This document shows, in pieces, positions 1-11,493 of a stretch of DNA of 64,000 bases. The DNA is from Mesobacillus jeotgali (GTDB lineage Bacteria; Bacillota; Bacilli; Bacillales; Cytobacillaceae): the NCBI RefSeq assembly GCF_002874535.1, contig NZ_CP025025.1, forward strand, positions 4,459,353 to 4,523,352, in the 5' to 3' direction. The notes under the pieces were generated by a model, which did no database searches, was not told where the DNA came from, and saw only the letters and a program-made list of their open reading frames with translations. A program made the position numbers and the translations under genes. The first letter of the stretch is position 1; each line of letters begins with the position of its first letter.

Positions 1-404
1 AGCGGAAAACATCCTGCAAGCGGATTGACACCATGCTTCTGGAAAAGTGCCATTGTTTCCTGCTGGAGCTTCTGCTGGGTTTTCTGATCCTTGGAGCTGT
101 ATTTTTCTTTTAACTTTGCCATTTCCGGCTGCAATGCCTGCATCGCTTTCGAACTTCTCGTTTGCTTAATCATAAGCGGCAAGATTGCAAACCGGATGAT
201 TAACGTTACAGCAATAATCGATAAACCAAAGCTGCCACCAAGCCACTCAGCCATCTTGACGATTAACAAGGATAATGGATAGACGATATATTCATTCCAA
301 AAACCCTTGCTTTCCTCAGTGATTGGCTGGTCATATTCCATACAGCCTGTCAGCACGGTCATCACTAAAAGCAAGCCCATTATCAATAATATTCTTTTTT
401 TCAA
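1..404 (-). CDS. spoIIIJ: Membrane protein insertase SpoIIIJ/YidC, N-terminal part (cut by window edge)
   Basis: YidC/Oxa1-family insertase that places proteins in the cytoplasmic membrane and, in spore formers, supports sigma-G activation in the forespore. Only about the first 134 residues are present; the rest lies left of base 1. The reading starts at a TTG (402-404) with AGGAGG nine bases upstream; the nearby ATG at 409-411 is out of frame. The N-terminus has a lysine/arginine cluster, a hydrophobic stretch and a lipobox (LTGC), so it is a lipoprotein. The family block [15 protein letters not shown] follows a membrane segment. It lies downstream of rnpA in the conserved rpmH-rnpA-spoIIIJ order. 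Confidence 0.93.
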   Translation of the reverse strand, partial: MKKRILLIMGLLLVMTVLTGCMEYDQPITEESKGFWNEYIVYPLSLLIVKMAEWLGGSFGLSIIAVTLIIRFAILPLMIKQTRSSKAMQALQPEMAKLKEKYSSKDQKTQQKLQQETMALFQKHGVNPLAGCFP

Positions 405-566
405 GCTTCATTTCCTCCTAACTTCCCGGTACGTTCATTTATTTTCAAAAGTTTGTCCCAAAATTTATGTACATTTAGCCTTGTTAGGGCTATGCAATCA
501 AGAGTATTTTAACATCTTTTATAGGGAAGCGCTTTTAAAAATTGCAAATCGGCAAATATTTTTGCC

Positions 567-929
567 TCAATCATTATCTCCACGTTTTGGCTTCTTCAAA
601 ACCTTACCGACCTTCAAGACATGCTCCAGGCTCTTCTTCACTTCATGCATATCCATCTCAGCGGTTGGCTTTCTGGCAATGACGATATAGTCATTCCCGT
701 TATGGACCCGGTCCTGCAGTTCATGAAATGATTGCCGGATATATCTTTTGATCTGGTTGCGCATGACGGCATTGCCAATTTTTTTGCTGACTGACAGACC
801 GATGCGGAAATTCTCCTGGTCAGATTTTTTTAAAATATAGACAACAAATTGCCGGTTCGCAACCGATCTTCCTTTTTTAAAAGCCTCTTGGAATTCTTTA
901 TTTTTTTTAACTCTGAAGTCTTTTTTCAT
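567..929 (-). CDS. rnpA: Ribonuclease P protein component
   Basis: Protein subunit of RNase P, which binds the catalytic RNA and helps remove 5' leaders from tRNA precursors. At 120 residues it has normal family length, is very basic, and carries the signature around residues 50-67 ([17 protein letters not shown]), the RNA-contacting helix with its RNR-like core. It begins with the usual [14 protein letters not shown]. It follows rpmH on the minus strand, the universal bacterial arrangement, with a hairpin terminator between them that probably lowers its expression relative to L34. Confidence 0.97.
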   Translation of the reverse strand: MKKDFRVKKNKEFQEAFKKGRSVANRQFVVYILKKSDQENFRIGLSVSKKIGNAVMRNQIKRYIRQSFHELQDRVHNGNDYIVIARKPTAEMDMHEVKKSLEHVLKVGKVLKKPKRGDND

Positions 930-1084
930 CTATAGCACCTTCAATTCTCTATGGATCTGAATTTTTCTTTGGGGTTCTTTTAAAAAGGCGGGCAAAGGAA
1001 TTTATTCTTTTCAGTATTGCCAAAAATAAATCCCCTAAAGCCACTTTGCCAGCATACAGAGCTCCCAAAATAGTATTGCCCAAA

Positions 1085-1114
1085 GAGAAAAAAGACCACT
1101 GACATTTCAGTGGC
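1085..1114 (-). terminator. Rho-independent terminator/attenuator between rpmH and rnpA
   Basis: Read on the minus strand, an uninterrupted 7-bp stem (CCACTGA/TCAGTGG) with a 4-base loop starts within a few bases of the rpmH stop codon and is followed by a T-rich run. Its position suggests partial termination, giving much more L34 message than rnpA message. Confidence 0.75.
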
Positions 1115-1249
1115 CTAAGCTGATAATACTTTTCTTCCTTTGCGACGACGGCGAGCAAGAACCTTACGGCCATTTGCACTGCTCATGCGGGCACGGAATC
1201 CGTGAACTTTGCTGTGTTTACGTTTATTTGGTTGATAAGTGCGTTTCAT
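1115..1249 (-). CDS. rpmH: 50S ribosomal protein L34
   Basis: Small basic protein of the large ribosomal subunit, 44 residues, the usual length. Read directly on the minus strand, it starts [12 protein letters not shown] and ends [12 protein letters not shown], the near-invariant L34 sequence. The ribosome binding site GGGAGGTG lies just upstream of the ATG (read on the minus strand). It is the first gene of rpmH-rnpA-spoIIIJ, transcribed away from oriC and divergently from dnaA. Confidence 0.98.
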   Translation of the reverse strand: MKRTYQPNKRKHSKVHGFRARMSSANGRKVLARRRRKGRKVLSA

Positions 1250-1330
1250 ATATGTTACACCTCCCTGAGGAATAGCTGTTACAGACAGTCTTTGTAATTA
1301 TAAAGATGGCGAGTATAAATTGTCAAGTGC

Positions 1331-1474
1331 CTATTCAGAAATCGGCGGCATTACCAGAATTTTAAAATCACATTCCTCTTGGATATCTTCTATCTCTCTA
1401 GATGTTGGTTTTCTATAACCTGGTCCATAACCTTTTTCAACATTTCGGAACCCTTTCGGAACTTCATGATCCAT
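1331..1474 (-). pseudogene. Short orphan reading frame, probable gene remnant beside oriC
   Basis: A 47-residue minus-strand frame beginning MDHEVPKGFRNVEKG and ending LVMPPISE. The same frame stays open about 13 codons further upstream (an NGFWILRIL stretch) before meeting a stop, and there is no good ribosome binding site at the ATG. The composition looks like real protein rather than chance (GYGPGYRKPTSREIED). I do not recognise the family. The simplest reading is the C-terminal remnant of a decayed gene in the rpmH-dnaA spacer; an intact small protein is the alternative. Confidence 0.4.
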
Positions 1475-1654
1475 TAAAATTCGCAAAATCCAGAAGCCAT
1501 TCTTATTAAAATTTTATACAGAAGCGTTCGATAAAAAATCATTCAGAAAAAATTTAAAGTGAATATTTTTCGCCTTCAACAGAAATGTTAATCGATATAT
1601 TTTTATTGGTTATTTGGTGTCTGCAAGCGCCCTGTGGACAAAAATCGACATGTT

Positions 1655-1905
1655 TTTCATTATCCACAAGGCTTCCTGACAGCTTTTACACAATTCAAGT
1701 GCCTGTGGACAATTAATCTCCACAGTGATAGTGTATTGTGGATAATGTATTAAAAAGCGTTGCGCCATGCTAGATTATCTGATATTATATTTGTGTTTTC
1801 ACTCTTAATAATTCGATAACGAAAATATATTTATCCACAAATTGTGGATAAGCTGTGGATAGGTTATTCAGGCCTGTTGTAAAACTTTGTCCACAGAAAG
1901 TGGAT
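1655..1905. other. oriC, upstream DnaA-box cluster
   Basis: Multiple DnaA boxes (TTATCCACA and near matches, both orientations) lie upstream of dnaA: about 1660-1668, 1737-1745 (reverse), 1831-1839, 1842-1851 (reverse) and 1853-1861 (reverse), with further degenerate TGTCCACA copies. The pair around 1831-1861 is head to head. In Bacillus this upstream cluster is one half of the bipartite origin and also autoregulates dnaA. The whole stretch 1475-2128 holds no gene; it is A+T-rich origin and promoter DNA. Confidence 0.9.
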
Positions 1906-2128
1906 ATTGTCGAAAAGCTTCCTTTCTTCCTTATTATATATTTTTCCACATTAATAGTTTCGTATATTTATTAATTCAGGGGTTGTACAGTTTGTATAAC
2001 CTTTGATTTTATGCTTTTCGAGTAGACTATTATCCTGAAAGCCAGAAGATTTGTGTGAAATTGTGAGTGCAAATGCAGCCAGATATAGAGAAAAAGCGTA
2101 AAAACGACGAGAAAAGGAGGGATAATTG

Positions 2129-3475
2129 TTGGAGAACATTGCAGATCTCTGGAACAACGCTCTCGCTAAAATCGAGAAAAAGATCAGCAAGCCAAGTTTC
2201 GATACATGGCTTAAATCAACAAAGGCACATTCCTTGCAGGGTGATGTCCTTACGATTACAGCCCCGAATGAGTTTGCCCGTGACTGGCTGGAGGAACGTT
2301 ATTCCCAGTTAATTAGCGGTATATTGTATGAAATCACTGGTGAAGAGCTTTCTGTGAAATTCATTATTCCCCAGAATCAGAACGAAGAAGATCTCGACAT
2401 TCCCTTGCCGCCAAAAAGAGTGAAGAGGGAAGACGATATTCCTGACCTGCCTGTCAGCATGCTGAACCCAAAGTATACATTCGATACTTTTGTCATTGGT
2501 TCAGGCAACCGTTTCGCCCACGCAGCGTCGCTTGCAGTAGCTGAGGCGCCGGCAAAAGCCTATAACCCATTATTCATTTATGGGGGCGTAGGACTTGGTA
2601 AAACCCACTTGATGCATGCCATCGGGCACTACGTCCAGGATCATAATCCGAATGCAAAAGTGGTTTATTTGTCATCTGAAAAATTCACGAATGAATTCAT
2701 CAATTCAATCAGAGACAATAAAGCGGGAGATTTCCGCAATAAATACCGCAATGTCGATGTCCTGCTCATTGATGATATTCAGTTCCTGGCTGGAAAAGAA
2801 CAGACACAGGAGGAATTTTTCCATACATTCAATACATTGCATGAGGAAAGCAAGCAGATTGTCATCTCAAGTGACCGTCCGCCTAAAGAAATTCCAACAC
2901 TTGAAGACAGGCTGAGATCCCGCTTTGAATGGGGTTTGATTACTGATATCACTCCGCCAGACCTCGAGACGAGGATTGCGATCCTCCGTAAAAAGGCAAA
3001 AGCAGAGGGCCTAGATATCCCGAATGAGGTAATGCTTTATATCGCGAACCAAATTGACTCCAACATCCGTGAGCTTGAAGGAGCTTTGATCCGTGTCGTC
3101 GCTTATTCTTCACTGATCAATAAGGATATCAATGCAGACCTGGCAGCTGAAGCGCTAAAGGATATTATTCCGAGCTCAAAGCCGAAGGTCATCACGATTC
3201 TCGACATCCAGAGAGTTGTCGGACAGCACTTCAATGTGAAGCTAGAGGACTTTAAAGCGAAGAAAAGGACGAAATCTGTAGCATATCCTAGGCAAATTGC
3301 TATGTACTTATCAAGAGAGTTGACAGATTTCTCTCTGCCTAAGATTGGGGAAGAATTCGGGGGCCGTGACCATACTACGGTCATCCATGCCCATGAAAAA
3401 ATATCTAAAATGATTTCAGTGGATGCGAACCTGCAAAAGCAGCTGAAAGATATAAATGAACAATTAAGGGTTTAG
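2129..3475 (+). CDS. dnaA: Chromosomal replication initiator DnaA
   Basis: AAA+ initiator that binds DnaA boxes and opens oriC. It is 448 residues, as in B. subtilis. Domain I (about 1-80) begins MENIADLW; the linker is around 85-110; the AAA+ domain carries Walker A GGVGLGKT (about 152-159) and Walker B LLIDDIQF; the C-terminal helix-turn-helix ends with the DnaA-box recognition signature [11 protein letters not shown]. The start is the second of two adjacent TTG codons (2129), matching the usual MENI, behind a strong AAAGGAGG. It sits between the two oriC halves and is probably autoregulated by the upstream DnaA boxes. Confidence 0.99.
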   Translation: MENIADLWNNALAKIEKKISKPSFDTWLKSTKAHSLQGDVLTITAPNEFARDWLEERYSQLISGILYEITGEELSVKFIIPQNQNEEDLDIPLPPKRVKREDDIPDLPVSMLNPKYTFDTFVIGSGNRFAHAASLAVAEAPAKAYNPLFIYGGVGLGKTHLMHAIGHYVQDHNPNAKVVYLSSEKFTNEFINSIRDNKAGDFRNKYRNVDVLLIDDIQFLAGKEQTQEEFFHTFNTLHEESKQIVISSDRPPKEIPTLEDRLRSRFEWGLITDITPPDLETRIAILRKKAKAEGLDIPNEVMLYIANQIDSNIRELEGALIRVVAYSSLINKDINADLAAEALKDIIPSSKPKVITILDIQRVVGQHFNVKLEDFKAKKRTKSVAYPRQIAMYLSRELTDFSLPKIGEEFGGRDHTTVIHAHEKISKMISVDANLQKQLKDINEQLRV

Positions 3476-3655
3476 GAAAGTGTGAATAACTCAGCATTGG
3501 TTACGCACAGTCTGTCCACATGTGGATAGGCTGTGTTTCCTTTGAACAAACCACTTATCCACAAATCCACAGGCCCTACTAGTACTTCTACTATTTTTTA
3601 AAACATATTAATATATGCATTTAAGAAAAAAATATACCTAACTGGAGGCAAAAAA
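3476..3655. other. oriC, dnaA-dnaN unwinding region
   Basis: The downstream half of the bipartite origin. DnaA boxes lie near 3516-3528 (overlapping, CCACATGTGGATA) and 3555-3563 (TTATCCACA), followed by ATCCACAG, a GC-rich CCCTAC segment, and repeated trinucleotides CTA-CTA-GTA-CTT-CTA-CTA at about 3575-3593. These match the DnaA-trio element described in B. subtilis. An A+T-rich tract (3594-3640) is the presumed melting site. No promoter could be separated from these elements; dnaN has its own ribosome binding site GGAGG. Confidence 0.92.
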
Positions 3656-4792
3656 ATGAGATTTATTATCCAGCGCGATTCATTGCTTCAAAGCGTCCAA
3701 GACGTAATGAAGGCAGTGACCAGCAGAACAACAATCCCCATTTTGACAGGTATTAAGATTGTTGCTAACGAAGAGGGAGTAACTCTTACAGGCAGTGATT
3801 CTGATATTTCGATTGAATCTTTCATTCCAAAAGAAGAAGCTGGGGATGAAATCGTCGAAATCAAACAGCCAGGATCCATTGTTTTGCAGGCGCGTTTCTT
3901 TAGTGAAATCGTTAAAAAGCTTCCTACAGACACAGTAGAAATCGAAGTGCATAACAATCTGCAGACCGTTATCCGTTCTGGTAAATCAGAATTCAACCTA
4001 AATGGACTGGATGCTGAAGAATATCCGCATCTTCCGCAAATTTCAGAAGAACATGTATTCAAAATCCCTACAGACCTATTGAAAGGCCTGATCCGCCAGA
4101 CTGTCTTTTCAGTGTCCACCTCAGAAACACGCCCCATCTTGACAGGTGTAAACTGGAAGGTCGAAAACAATGAATTGATCTGTATTGCAACAGATAGCCA
4201 CAGACTTGCATTGAGAAAAGCAAAACTCGAAGCAGAGAACACTGGCAGCTATAATGTGGTCATCCCTGGTAAAAGCTTGACAGAATTGAGTAAAATTCTT
4301 GATGACAGCTCAGAATCAGTGGATATCGTCATTACAGAAAACCAGGTATTGTTTAAAGCAAAGCATTTACTTTTCTTCTCAAGACTGCTTGAAGGAAACT
4401 ATCCTGACACAGGAAGATTGATCCCAACTGAGAGCAAAACAGATGTAGTTGTAAACACGAAGGAATTCCTTCATGCGATCGATCGTGCGTCCCTGCTTGC
4501 CAGAGAGGGAAGAAATAACGTCGTCAAGTTTTCCACAATCGAAGGCGGCGCAATCGAGGTTTCGTCAAACACACCGGAAATCGGTACAGTTGTCGAAGAA
4601 ATCCAAAGCCAATCAATCGATGGCGAAGACCTGAAAATTTCATTCAGCGCCAAGTACATGATGGATGCCCTGAAAGCATTGGAAGGAACAGAAATCCAAA
4701 TCAGCTTCACAGGCGCAATGAGACCATTCGTCATCCGTCCGCTTCACGACGACTCCATCCTGCAGCTAATCCTGCCGGTAAGAACTTACTAA
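3656..4792 (+). CDS. dnaN: DNA polymerase III beta sliding clamp
   Basis: Ring-shaped processivity clamp that tethers DNA polymerase to the template. It has 378 residues, matching the three-domain bacterial clamp. It opens MRFIIQRDSLLQSVQDV and ends with the conserved C-terminal LILPVRTY. The ATG follows GGAGG. It directly follows the oriC unwinding region in the canonical dnaA-dnaN order and is closed by a terminator at 4801-4830, which separates it from rlbA/recF. Confidence 0.99.
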   Translation: MRFIIQRDSLLQSVQDVMKAVTSRTTIPILTGIKIVANEEGVTLTGSDSDISIESFIPKEEAGDEIVEIKQPGSIVLQARFFSEIVKKLPTDTVEIEVHNNLQTVIRSGKSEFNLNGLDAEEYPHLPQISEEHVFKIPTDLLKGLIRQTVFSVSTSETRPILTGVNWKVENNELICIATDSHRLALRKAKLEAENTGSYNVVIPGKSLTELSKILDDSSESVDIVITENQVLFKAKHLLFFSRLLEGNYPDTGRLIPTESKTDVVVNTKEFLHAIDRASLLAREGRNNVVKFSTIEGGAIEVSSNTPEIGTVVEEIQSQSIDGEDLKISFSAKYMMDALKALEGTEIQISFTGAMRPFVIRPLHDDSILQLILPVRTY

Positions 4793-4800
4793 ATTCATAA

Positions 4801-4830
4801 CGCCACCAGTTTTTGCTGGTGGTTTTTTTT
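4801..4830 (+). terminator. Terminator after dnaN
   Basis: A CGCCACCAG/CTGGTGG hairpin with a short T-rich loop followed by eight T residues, nine bases after the dnaN stop. Confidence 0.9.
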
Positions 4831-4864
4831 ATAAAAGGAAAAGGGAAAATCCATTTCAGAGTTG

Positions 4865-4981
4865 CCTAGCTCCAGCGCATAGCCCCTCGAGACGTTTCGG
4901 TCCGCCCAATGAAGTCAAAGAGCGACTTCACTGGTCGGCCCTCCAACGCTTGTAGGGTCTGACCGAGGCGCTTGCGCTTTT
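4865..4981. repeat. Dispersed intergenic repeat, copy 1
   Basis: About 117 bp beginning AGCTCCAGCGCATAGCCCCT and ending GGCGCTTGCGCTTTT. It contains the inner inverted repeat TGAAGTC/GACTTCA. Closely related sequence occurs at 40811-41168 and 61691-62046, with fragments at 34619 and 57651. G+C is higher than its surroundings and it does not code. Confidence 0.85.
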
Positions 4982-5061
4982 ATAATAAGAAAATTTGTTT
5001 CTATGGAAAAAATTTAGTAAAATAAAGTATTAAGTCCTTTTGGAAGAAAAGGGTGAGAAAC

Positions 5062-5277
5062 GTGAATGAGGAAATAAAAATTGATACGGAATATATCACG
5101 CTTGGCCAATTCCTGAAACTTGCCGATGTAATTCAATCAGGAGGAATGGCAAAGTGGTTTTTAAGTGAACATGATGTTTTTATCAATGGTGAACAAGATC
5201 AGCGAAGGGGAAGGAAGCTTCGTTCCGGAGACCAGGTATCGATTCCAGGTTTTGGCGAGTTCAGCATAACGCAATAA
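5062..5277 (+). CDS. rlbA: S4-domain RNA-binding protein RlbA/YaaA
   Basis: Small S4-like RNA-binding protein of the YaaA family, encoded beside recF in most Bacillota and linked in B. subtilis to 50S ribosomal subunit assembly. It has 71 residues from GTG 5062, chosen over GTG 5053 because an AAAGGG motif lies eight bases before it and family members start just ahead of [11 protein letters not shown]. The S4 signature is clear: [18 protein letters not shown], then GRKLRSGD in the second half. It is separated from recF by 19 bases, so the two are probably cotranscribed. Confidence 0.93.
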   Translation: MNEEIKIDTEYITLGQFLKLADVIQSGGMAKWFLSEHDVFINGEQDQRRGRKLRSGDQVSIPGFGEFSITQ

Positions 5278-5296
5278 TCCAGAGGATGAACTGTTC

Positions 5297-6415
5297 ATGT
5301 ATATAGAGGAACTGCAATTAAGGAATTACCGCAATTACCAGGGACTAGAGGCTACATTTGAAAATAAGGTCAATGTCATTCTTGGAGAGAATGCCCAGGG
5401 GAAAACGAATGTCATGGAGTCCATCTATGTATTGGCAATGGCAAAATCGCACCGTACTTCCAATGATAAAGATTTGATTCGCTGGGATGAGGAATATGCT
5501 AAAATAGAAGGACGGATTAAAAAAAGCAACGGATCATTGCCAATGCAGCTTGTCATATCGAAAAAAGGCAAGAAGGCCAAAGTCAATCATCTCGAACAGC
5601 GGAAGCTAAGCCAGTATGTCGGCAATATGAATGTCGTCATGTTTGCACCTGAGGATCTTAACCTGGTAAAAGGGAGCCCTCAAGTAAGAAGACGATTTGT
5701 CGATATGGAAATAGGACAGGTTTCGGCGGTTTATTTGCATGATATGGGACAGTACAACAAAATTCTCCAGCAGCGTAACCATTATTTAAAACAGCTGCAA
5801 ATCAAAAAAACGAGTGACCATACGATGCTCGATATATTGACGGAACAGTTTATCCAGGCAGCCGCCAGGATCATAGTAAAGCGGTTTGAATTCCTTCATT
5901 TGCTTGAACAATGGGCATTACCGATCCATCAGGGGATATCCAGAGGGCTTGAGGAATTGAAAATCGTGTATAAACCTTCCGCGGACGTATCAGAAGATGA
6001 TGATTTGTCGAAAATGATAGCAGTGTATGAAGAAAAATTTGCTAAAATAAAGACAAGGGAAATTGATCGCGGCACCACCTTGTTCGGACCGCACCGGGAT
6101 GATCTGCAATTTTTCGTTAATGGCCGCGATGTCCAAACATTTGGTTCACAGGGCCAACAGCGGACGACGGCTCTTTCGGTAAAATTGGCAGAAATCGAAT
6201 TGATCAATTCAGAAATAGGAGAATATCCAATCTTGCTGCTTGATGATGTCCTGTCTGAGTTAGATGATTATCGCCAATCCCATTTGTTGAATACCATCCA
6301 GGGCAAAGTACAAACATTCGTCACCACAACAAGTGTGGATGGGATCGACCATCAGACATTAAGGGAAGCAGCCACTTATAACGTGAAAACCGGCGAAATG
6401 TCAAGAATCCAATGA
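5297..6415 (+). CDS. recF: DNA replication and repair protein RecF
   Basis: SMC-like ATPase that works with RecO and RecR to load RecA at gaps. It has 372 residues, normal for the family. Walker A GENAQGKT is at residues 30-37, the ABC signature region [10 protein letters not shown] is near residue 280, and Walker [13 protein letters not shown] near 314-325. It starts at ATG with AGAGGATG upstream and is followed two bases after its stop by the start region of remB. The dnaN-rlbA-recF-remB-gyrB order is conserved. Confidence 0.98.
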   Translation: MYIEELQLRNYRNYQGLEATFENKVNVILGENAQGKTNVMESIYVLAMAKSHRTSNDKDLIRWDEEYAKIEGRIKKSNGSLPMQLVISKKGKKAKVNHLEQRKLSQYVGNMNVVMFAPEDLNLVKGSPQVRRRFVDMEIGQVSAVYLHDMGQYNKILQQRNHYLKQLQIKKTSDHTMLDILTEQFIQAAARIIVKRFEFLHLLEQWALPIHQGISRGLEELKIVYKPSADVSEDDDLSKMIAVYEEKFAKIKTREIDRGTTLFGPHRDDLQFFVNGRDVQTFGSQGQQRTTALSVKLAEIELINSEIGEYPILLLDDVLSELDDYRQSHLLNTIQGKVQTFVTTTSVDGIDHQTLREAATYNVKTGEMSRIQ

Positions 6416-6425
6416 GGTGGACTCG

Positions 6426-6674
6426 ATGTATTTGCATGTTGGTGAAGAAGTCCTTGTAAGGACAAAAGATATTATAGCTATATTGGATATCGAAAGCGCC
6501 AGCTCTTCCCCATTCATGGAAGAGTTCATAACGCGCCAGGACCAGCAGATTGTCCATTTGGCAAAAGGAACGGTCAAGTCAATCGTGGTTACAGGAAATC
6601 ATATATATTATTCCCCACTTGCATCAGGAACATTAAAGAAACGCTCCCAAAAATTATCCGTACCGGAATTTTAA
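6426..6674 (+). CDS. remB: RemB/YaaB family extracellular-matrix regulator
   Basis: A short protein of the DUF370/RemA-like family. In B. subtilis, RemA and RemB promote biofilm matrix gene expression. The 82-residue product starts MYLHVGEEVLVRTKDI at ATG 6426, which has GAGGTGG seven bases upstream; an in-frame GTG at 6417 overlaps that ribosome binding site and is less likely. The C-terminal half contains the family motif SIVVTGNHIYYSPL-GTLKKR. It lies directly after recF and before gyrB as in relatives. Confidence 0.9.
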   Translation: MYLHVGEEVLVRTKDIIAILDIESASSSPFMEEFITRQDQQIVHLAKGTVKSIVVTGNHIYYSPLASGTLKKRSQKLSVPEF

Positions 6675-6774
6675 TAGATCAGCGTATTCGCAAAAAATGT
6701 CGAAAAACAACGATATGTGCGAAAATAGCTAATAGATAAGTTTTAAAAAAGTTTGAGTGAAAATGAAAGTGTAG

Positions 6775-8712
<1,938 letters not shown>

Positions 8713-8726
8713 TTAATATATATGCT

Positions 8727-8760
8727 CAGGATAGTAGGTTCTGCCTCTATCCTGCTTTTT
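8727..8760 (+). terminator. Possible terminator after gyrB
   Basis: CAGGATAG/CTATCCTG inverted repeat with a 12-base loop, followed by a CTTTTT run, 15 bases after the gyrB stop. It could partly uncouple gyrB from gyrA. Confidence 0.55.
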
Positions 8761-8766
8761 CTGAAA

Positions 8767-8809
8767 TGGGCCAAGGGGCCGCGCAGAGCGCTTTGCCCCT
8801 ATATGGCCA
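8767..8809. other. GC-rich hairpin between gyrB and gyrA
   Basis: A nested inverted repeat (outer TGGCC-type arms, inner AGGGGC/GCCCCT) just upstream of the gyrA ribosome binding site. There is no T-run after it, so it is not a terminator. It may be a leader structure. Confidence 0.45.
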
Positions 8810-8844
8810 TGCTGAACAGAGTTCCTAAAGGAGGTCTCTCTTAA

Positions 8845-11400
8845 ATGTCTGAAACACCAAATCCACGTGTAAAAGAAATAAATATTAGTACGGAAATGCG
8901 TTCATCCTTCCTGGATTACGCCATGAGTGTTATCGTGGCACGTGCGCTTCCGGATGTCCGGGACGGCTTGAAGCCGGTGCACAGAAGGATTCTGTATGCA
9001 ATGCATGATCTTGGCATGCATTCAGACAAGGCATACAAAAAATCAGCGAGGATCGTCGGTGAAGTAATCGGTAAGTATCACCCGCACGGTGACTCTGCTG
9101 TATACGACACAATGGTCCGTATGGCACAGGATTTCAACTACCGATATATGCTTGTTGATGGACATGGTAACTTCGGTTCTGTCGATGGCGACGCGGCTGC
9201 TGCAATGCGTTATACAGAAGCCCGTATGTCGAAGATTTCGATGGAGCTTTTACGTGACATCAATAAAGATACAATTGACTATCAGGACAACTATGACGGT
9301 TCTGAAAGAGAACCGATTGTCATGCCTTCAAGGTTCCCGAACCTGCTTGTCAACGGTACTTCCGGTATCGCGGTCGGAATGGCGACAAATATCCCTCCCC
9401 ACCAGCTTGGAGAGGTTATAGATGGCGTATTGGCAATCAGTAAGGATCCTGACATGACAATCATGGAACTGATGGAGATCATCACAGGACCTGACTTTCC
9501 GACAGCGGGATTGATATTAGGACGCAGCGGCATCCGAAAAGCTTATGAGACTGGCCGCGGTTCAATTACCCTGCGTGCGAAGGTTGAAATCGAACAGAAA
9601 TCAAACGGCAAGGAAGTCATTATCGTCAGAGAACTTCCTTACCAGGTCAATAAAGCCAAGCTGATCGAGAAAATCGCTGAATTAGTCCGTGATAAGAAAC
9701 TTGACGGCATTACAGACCTGCGGGATGAATCTGACCGAAAGGGTATGAGGATTGTCATTGAAGTTCGCAAGGATGCGAATGCCAATGTCCTTTTAAACAA
9801 CCTTTATAAACAAACTGCATTGCAGACAAGCTTTGGTATCAACCTTCTGGCATTAGTCGATGGCCAGCCGAAGGTCCTTAACCTCAAACAATGTCTGACC
9901 TACTATCTTGATCATCAGGTAGTCGTTATTCGACGTCGCACAGAGTTTGAACTTAGGAAGGCAGAAGCACGTGCTCATATTCTTGAAGGGCTGCGAATCG
10001 CGCTCGATAACCTTGATGCGGTCATCAGCCTGATCAGAAGCTCTCGCACGACGGATATCGCTAGAGAAGGATTGATGACACAGTTCAAGTTATCCGAAAA
10101 GCAAGCACAGGCTATCCTCGATATGCGTTTACAGAGGCTTACAGGCTTGGAGCGCGAAAAGATAGAAGAAGAATTCCAAAATCTTATGCAGCTGATCTCG
10201 GAATTAAAAGCAATCCTTGCTGATAATGAAAAAGTACTTGAAATCATCCGTGAAGAGCTTACTGAAATCAAAGAGCGCTTTAACGATGAGCGCCGTACGG
10301 AAATCGTTTCGGGCGGTTTGGAAATGATCGAGGATGAGGACTTGATTCCTCGTGAAAATATCGTCATCACCCTTACACATAATGGCTATGTTAAGCGCCT
10401 GCCTGTATCTACATATAGAGCGCAGCGTCGCGGAGGACGCGGAATCCAGGGTATGGGAACGAATGAAGATGATTTTGTAGAACATCTGATTACTACTTCA
10501 ACGCACGATACCATCCTATTCTTTACAAACAAGGGTAAGGTGTATCGTTCGAAGGGTTACGAAATCCCGGAATTCAGCCGTACCGCGAAGGGAATCCCAA
10601 TCATTAACCTGTTGGAAATCGAGAAGGGTGAATGGGTCAACGCCATTATTCCTGTTTCAGAATTCGTGGATGACTGGTTCCTGTTCTTCACAACGAAAGA
10701 AGGAATTTCGAAACGTTCACCACTTTCATCATTTGCGAATATCCGCAACAATGGTTTGATTGCCCTGAACCTGCGTGAAGGCGATGAATTGATCTCTGTC
10801 CGAATGACAGACGGCAGCAAAGAAATGATCATCGGTACAAAGAACGGCTTATTGATTCGTTTCCCTGAAACAGATGTCCGCTCTATGGGCCGTACTGCCA
10901 CCGGAGTAAAGGGTATTACCCTATCTGATGACGATGAAGTTGTCGGAATGGAAGTCCTCGAAGAAAGTGCTGAAATCCTCGTTGTAACAAAGAATGGATA
11001 CGGCAAAAGAACACCTTCTGAAGAATACAGAAGACAAGGGCGCGGCGGTAAAGGAATCAAGACATGTAACATCACTGATAAAAACGGCGATCTTGTGACG
11101 ATGAAAGTCGTGACTGGTGAGGAAGACCTCATGCTGATCACAACAGGCGGTGTCCTGATCCGGATCCCTGTAAGCTCTATCTCAATGACAGGGCGTAATA
11201 CGCAAGGGGTAAAATTAATCAGCCTTAATAAAGCCGAAAATGAATATGTTGCGACAGTGGCTAAAGTCGATAAGGAAGAGGAGAAGCCTGAAGACCTCGA
11301 ACTCGATGAAAATGCTGAAGCAACAACAATTGATCCTGAAGAAGTTGGCAGTGAAGAAGCAGAAGTGACTCAAACACCAGCTGAAGAGGGAGAAGAATAA
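8845..11400 (+). CDS. gyrA: DNA gyrase subunit A
   Basis: DNA-cleaving subunit of gyrase. It has 851 residues: the winged-helix/tower breakage domain (about 1-500), then a six-bladed C-terminal DNA-wrapping domain with the GyrA box [10 protein letters not shown], ending in an acidic tail rich in E and D. The catalytic tyrosine is Tyr123 (AAMRYTEAR). In the quinolone-resistance region the sequence is [12 protein letters not shown] with Ser84 present, the sensitive-type residue. The ATG has AAAGGAGG upstream. A strong terminator follows. Confidence 0.99.
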   Translation: MSETPNPRVKEINISTEMRSSFLDYAMSVIVARALPDVRDGLKPVHRRILYAMHDLGMHSDKAYKKSARIVGEVIGKYHPHGDSAVYDTMVRMAQDFNYRYMLVDGHGNFGSVDGDAAAAMRYTEARMSKISMELLRDINKDTIDYQDNYDGSEREPIVMPSRFPNLLVNGTSGIAVGMATNIPPHQLGEVIDGVLAISKDPDMTIMELMEIITGPDFPTAGLILGRSGIRKAYETGRGSITLRAKVEIEQKSNGKEVIIVRELPYQVNKAKLIEKIAELVRDKKLDGITDLRDESDRKGMRIVIEVRKDANANVLLNNLYKQTALQTSFGINLLALVDGQPKVLNLKQCLTYYLDHQVVVIRRRTEFELRKAEARAHILEGLRIALDNLDAVISLIRSSRTTDIAREGLMTQFKLSEKQAQAILDMRLQRLTGLEREKIEEEFQNLMQLISELKAILADNEKVLEIIREELTEIKERFNDERRTEIVSGGLEMIEDEDLIPRENIVITLTHNGYVKRLPVSTYRAQRRGGRGIQGMGTNEDDFVEHLITTSTHDTILFFTNKGKVYRSKGYEIPEFSRTAKGIPIINLLEIEKGEWVNAIIPVSEFVDDWFLFFTTKEGISKRSPLSSFANIRNNGLIALNLREGDELISVRMTDGSKEMIIGTKNGLLIRFPETDVRSMGRTATGVKGITLSDDDEVVGMEVLEESAEILVVTKNGYGKRTPSEEYRRQGRGGKGIKTCNITDKNGDLVTMKVVTGEEDLMLITTGGVLIRIPVSSISMTGRNTQGVKLISLNKAENEYVATVAKVDKEEEKPEDLELDENAEATTIDPEEVGSEEAEVTQTPAEEGEE

Positions 11401-11407
11401 ACTTTTT

Positions 11408-11440
11408 GAGAGGAACACAAAAATGTGTTCCTCTTTTTTG
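11408..11440 (+). terminator. Terminator after gyrA
   Basis: GAGGAACACA/TGTGTTCCTC stem with a small A-rich loop, followed by TTTTTT, eight bases after the stop. Confidence 0.92.
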
Positions 11441-11493
11441 GTAAAATAAAGTAAAATAATTGTAAGAAAATTATAATTCTGGAGTGGAAAGCC

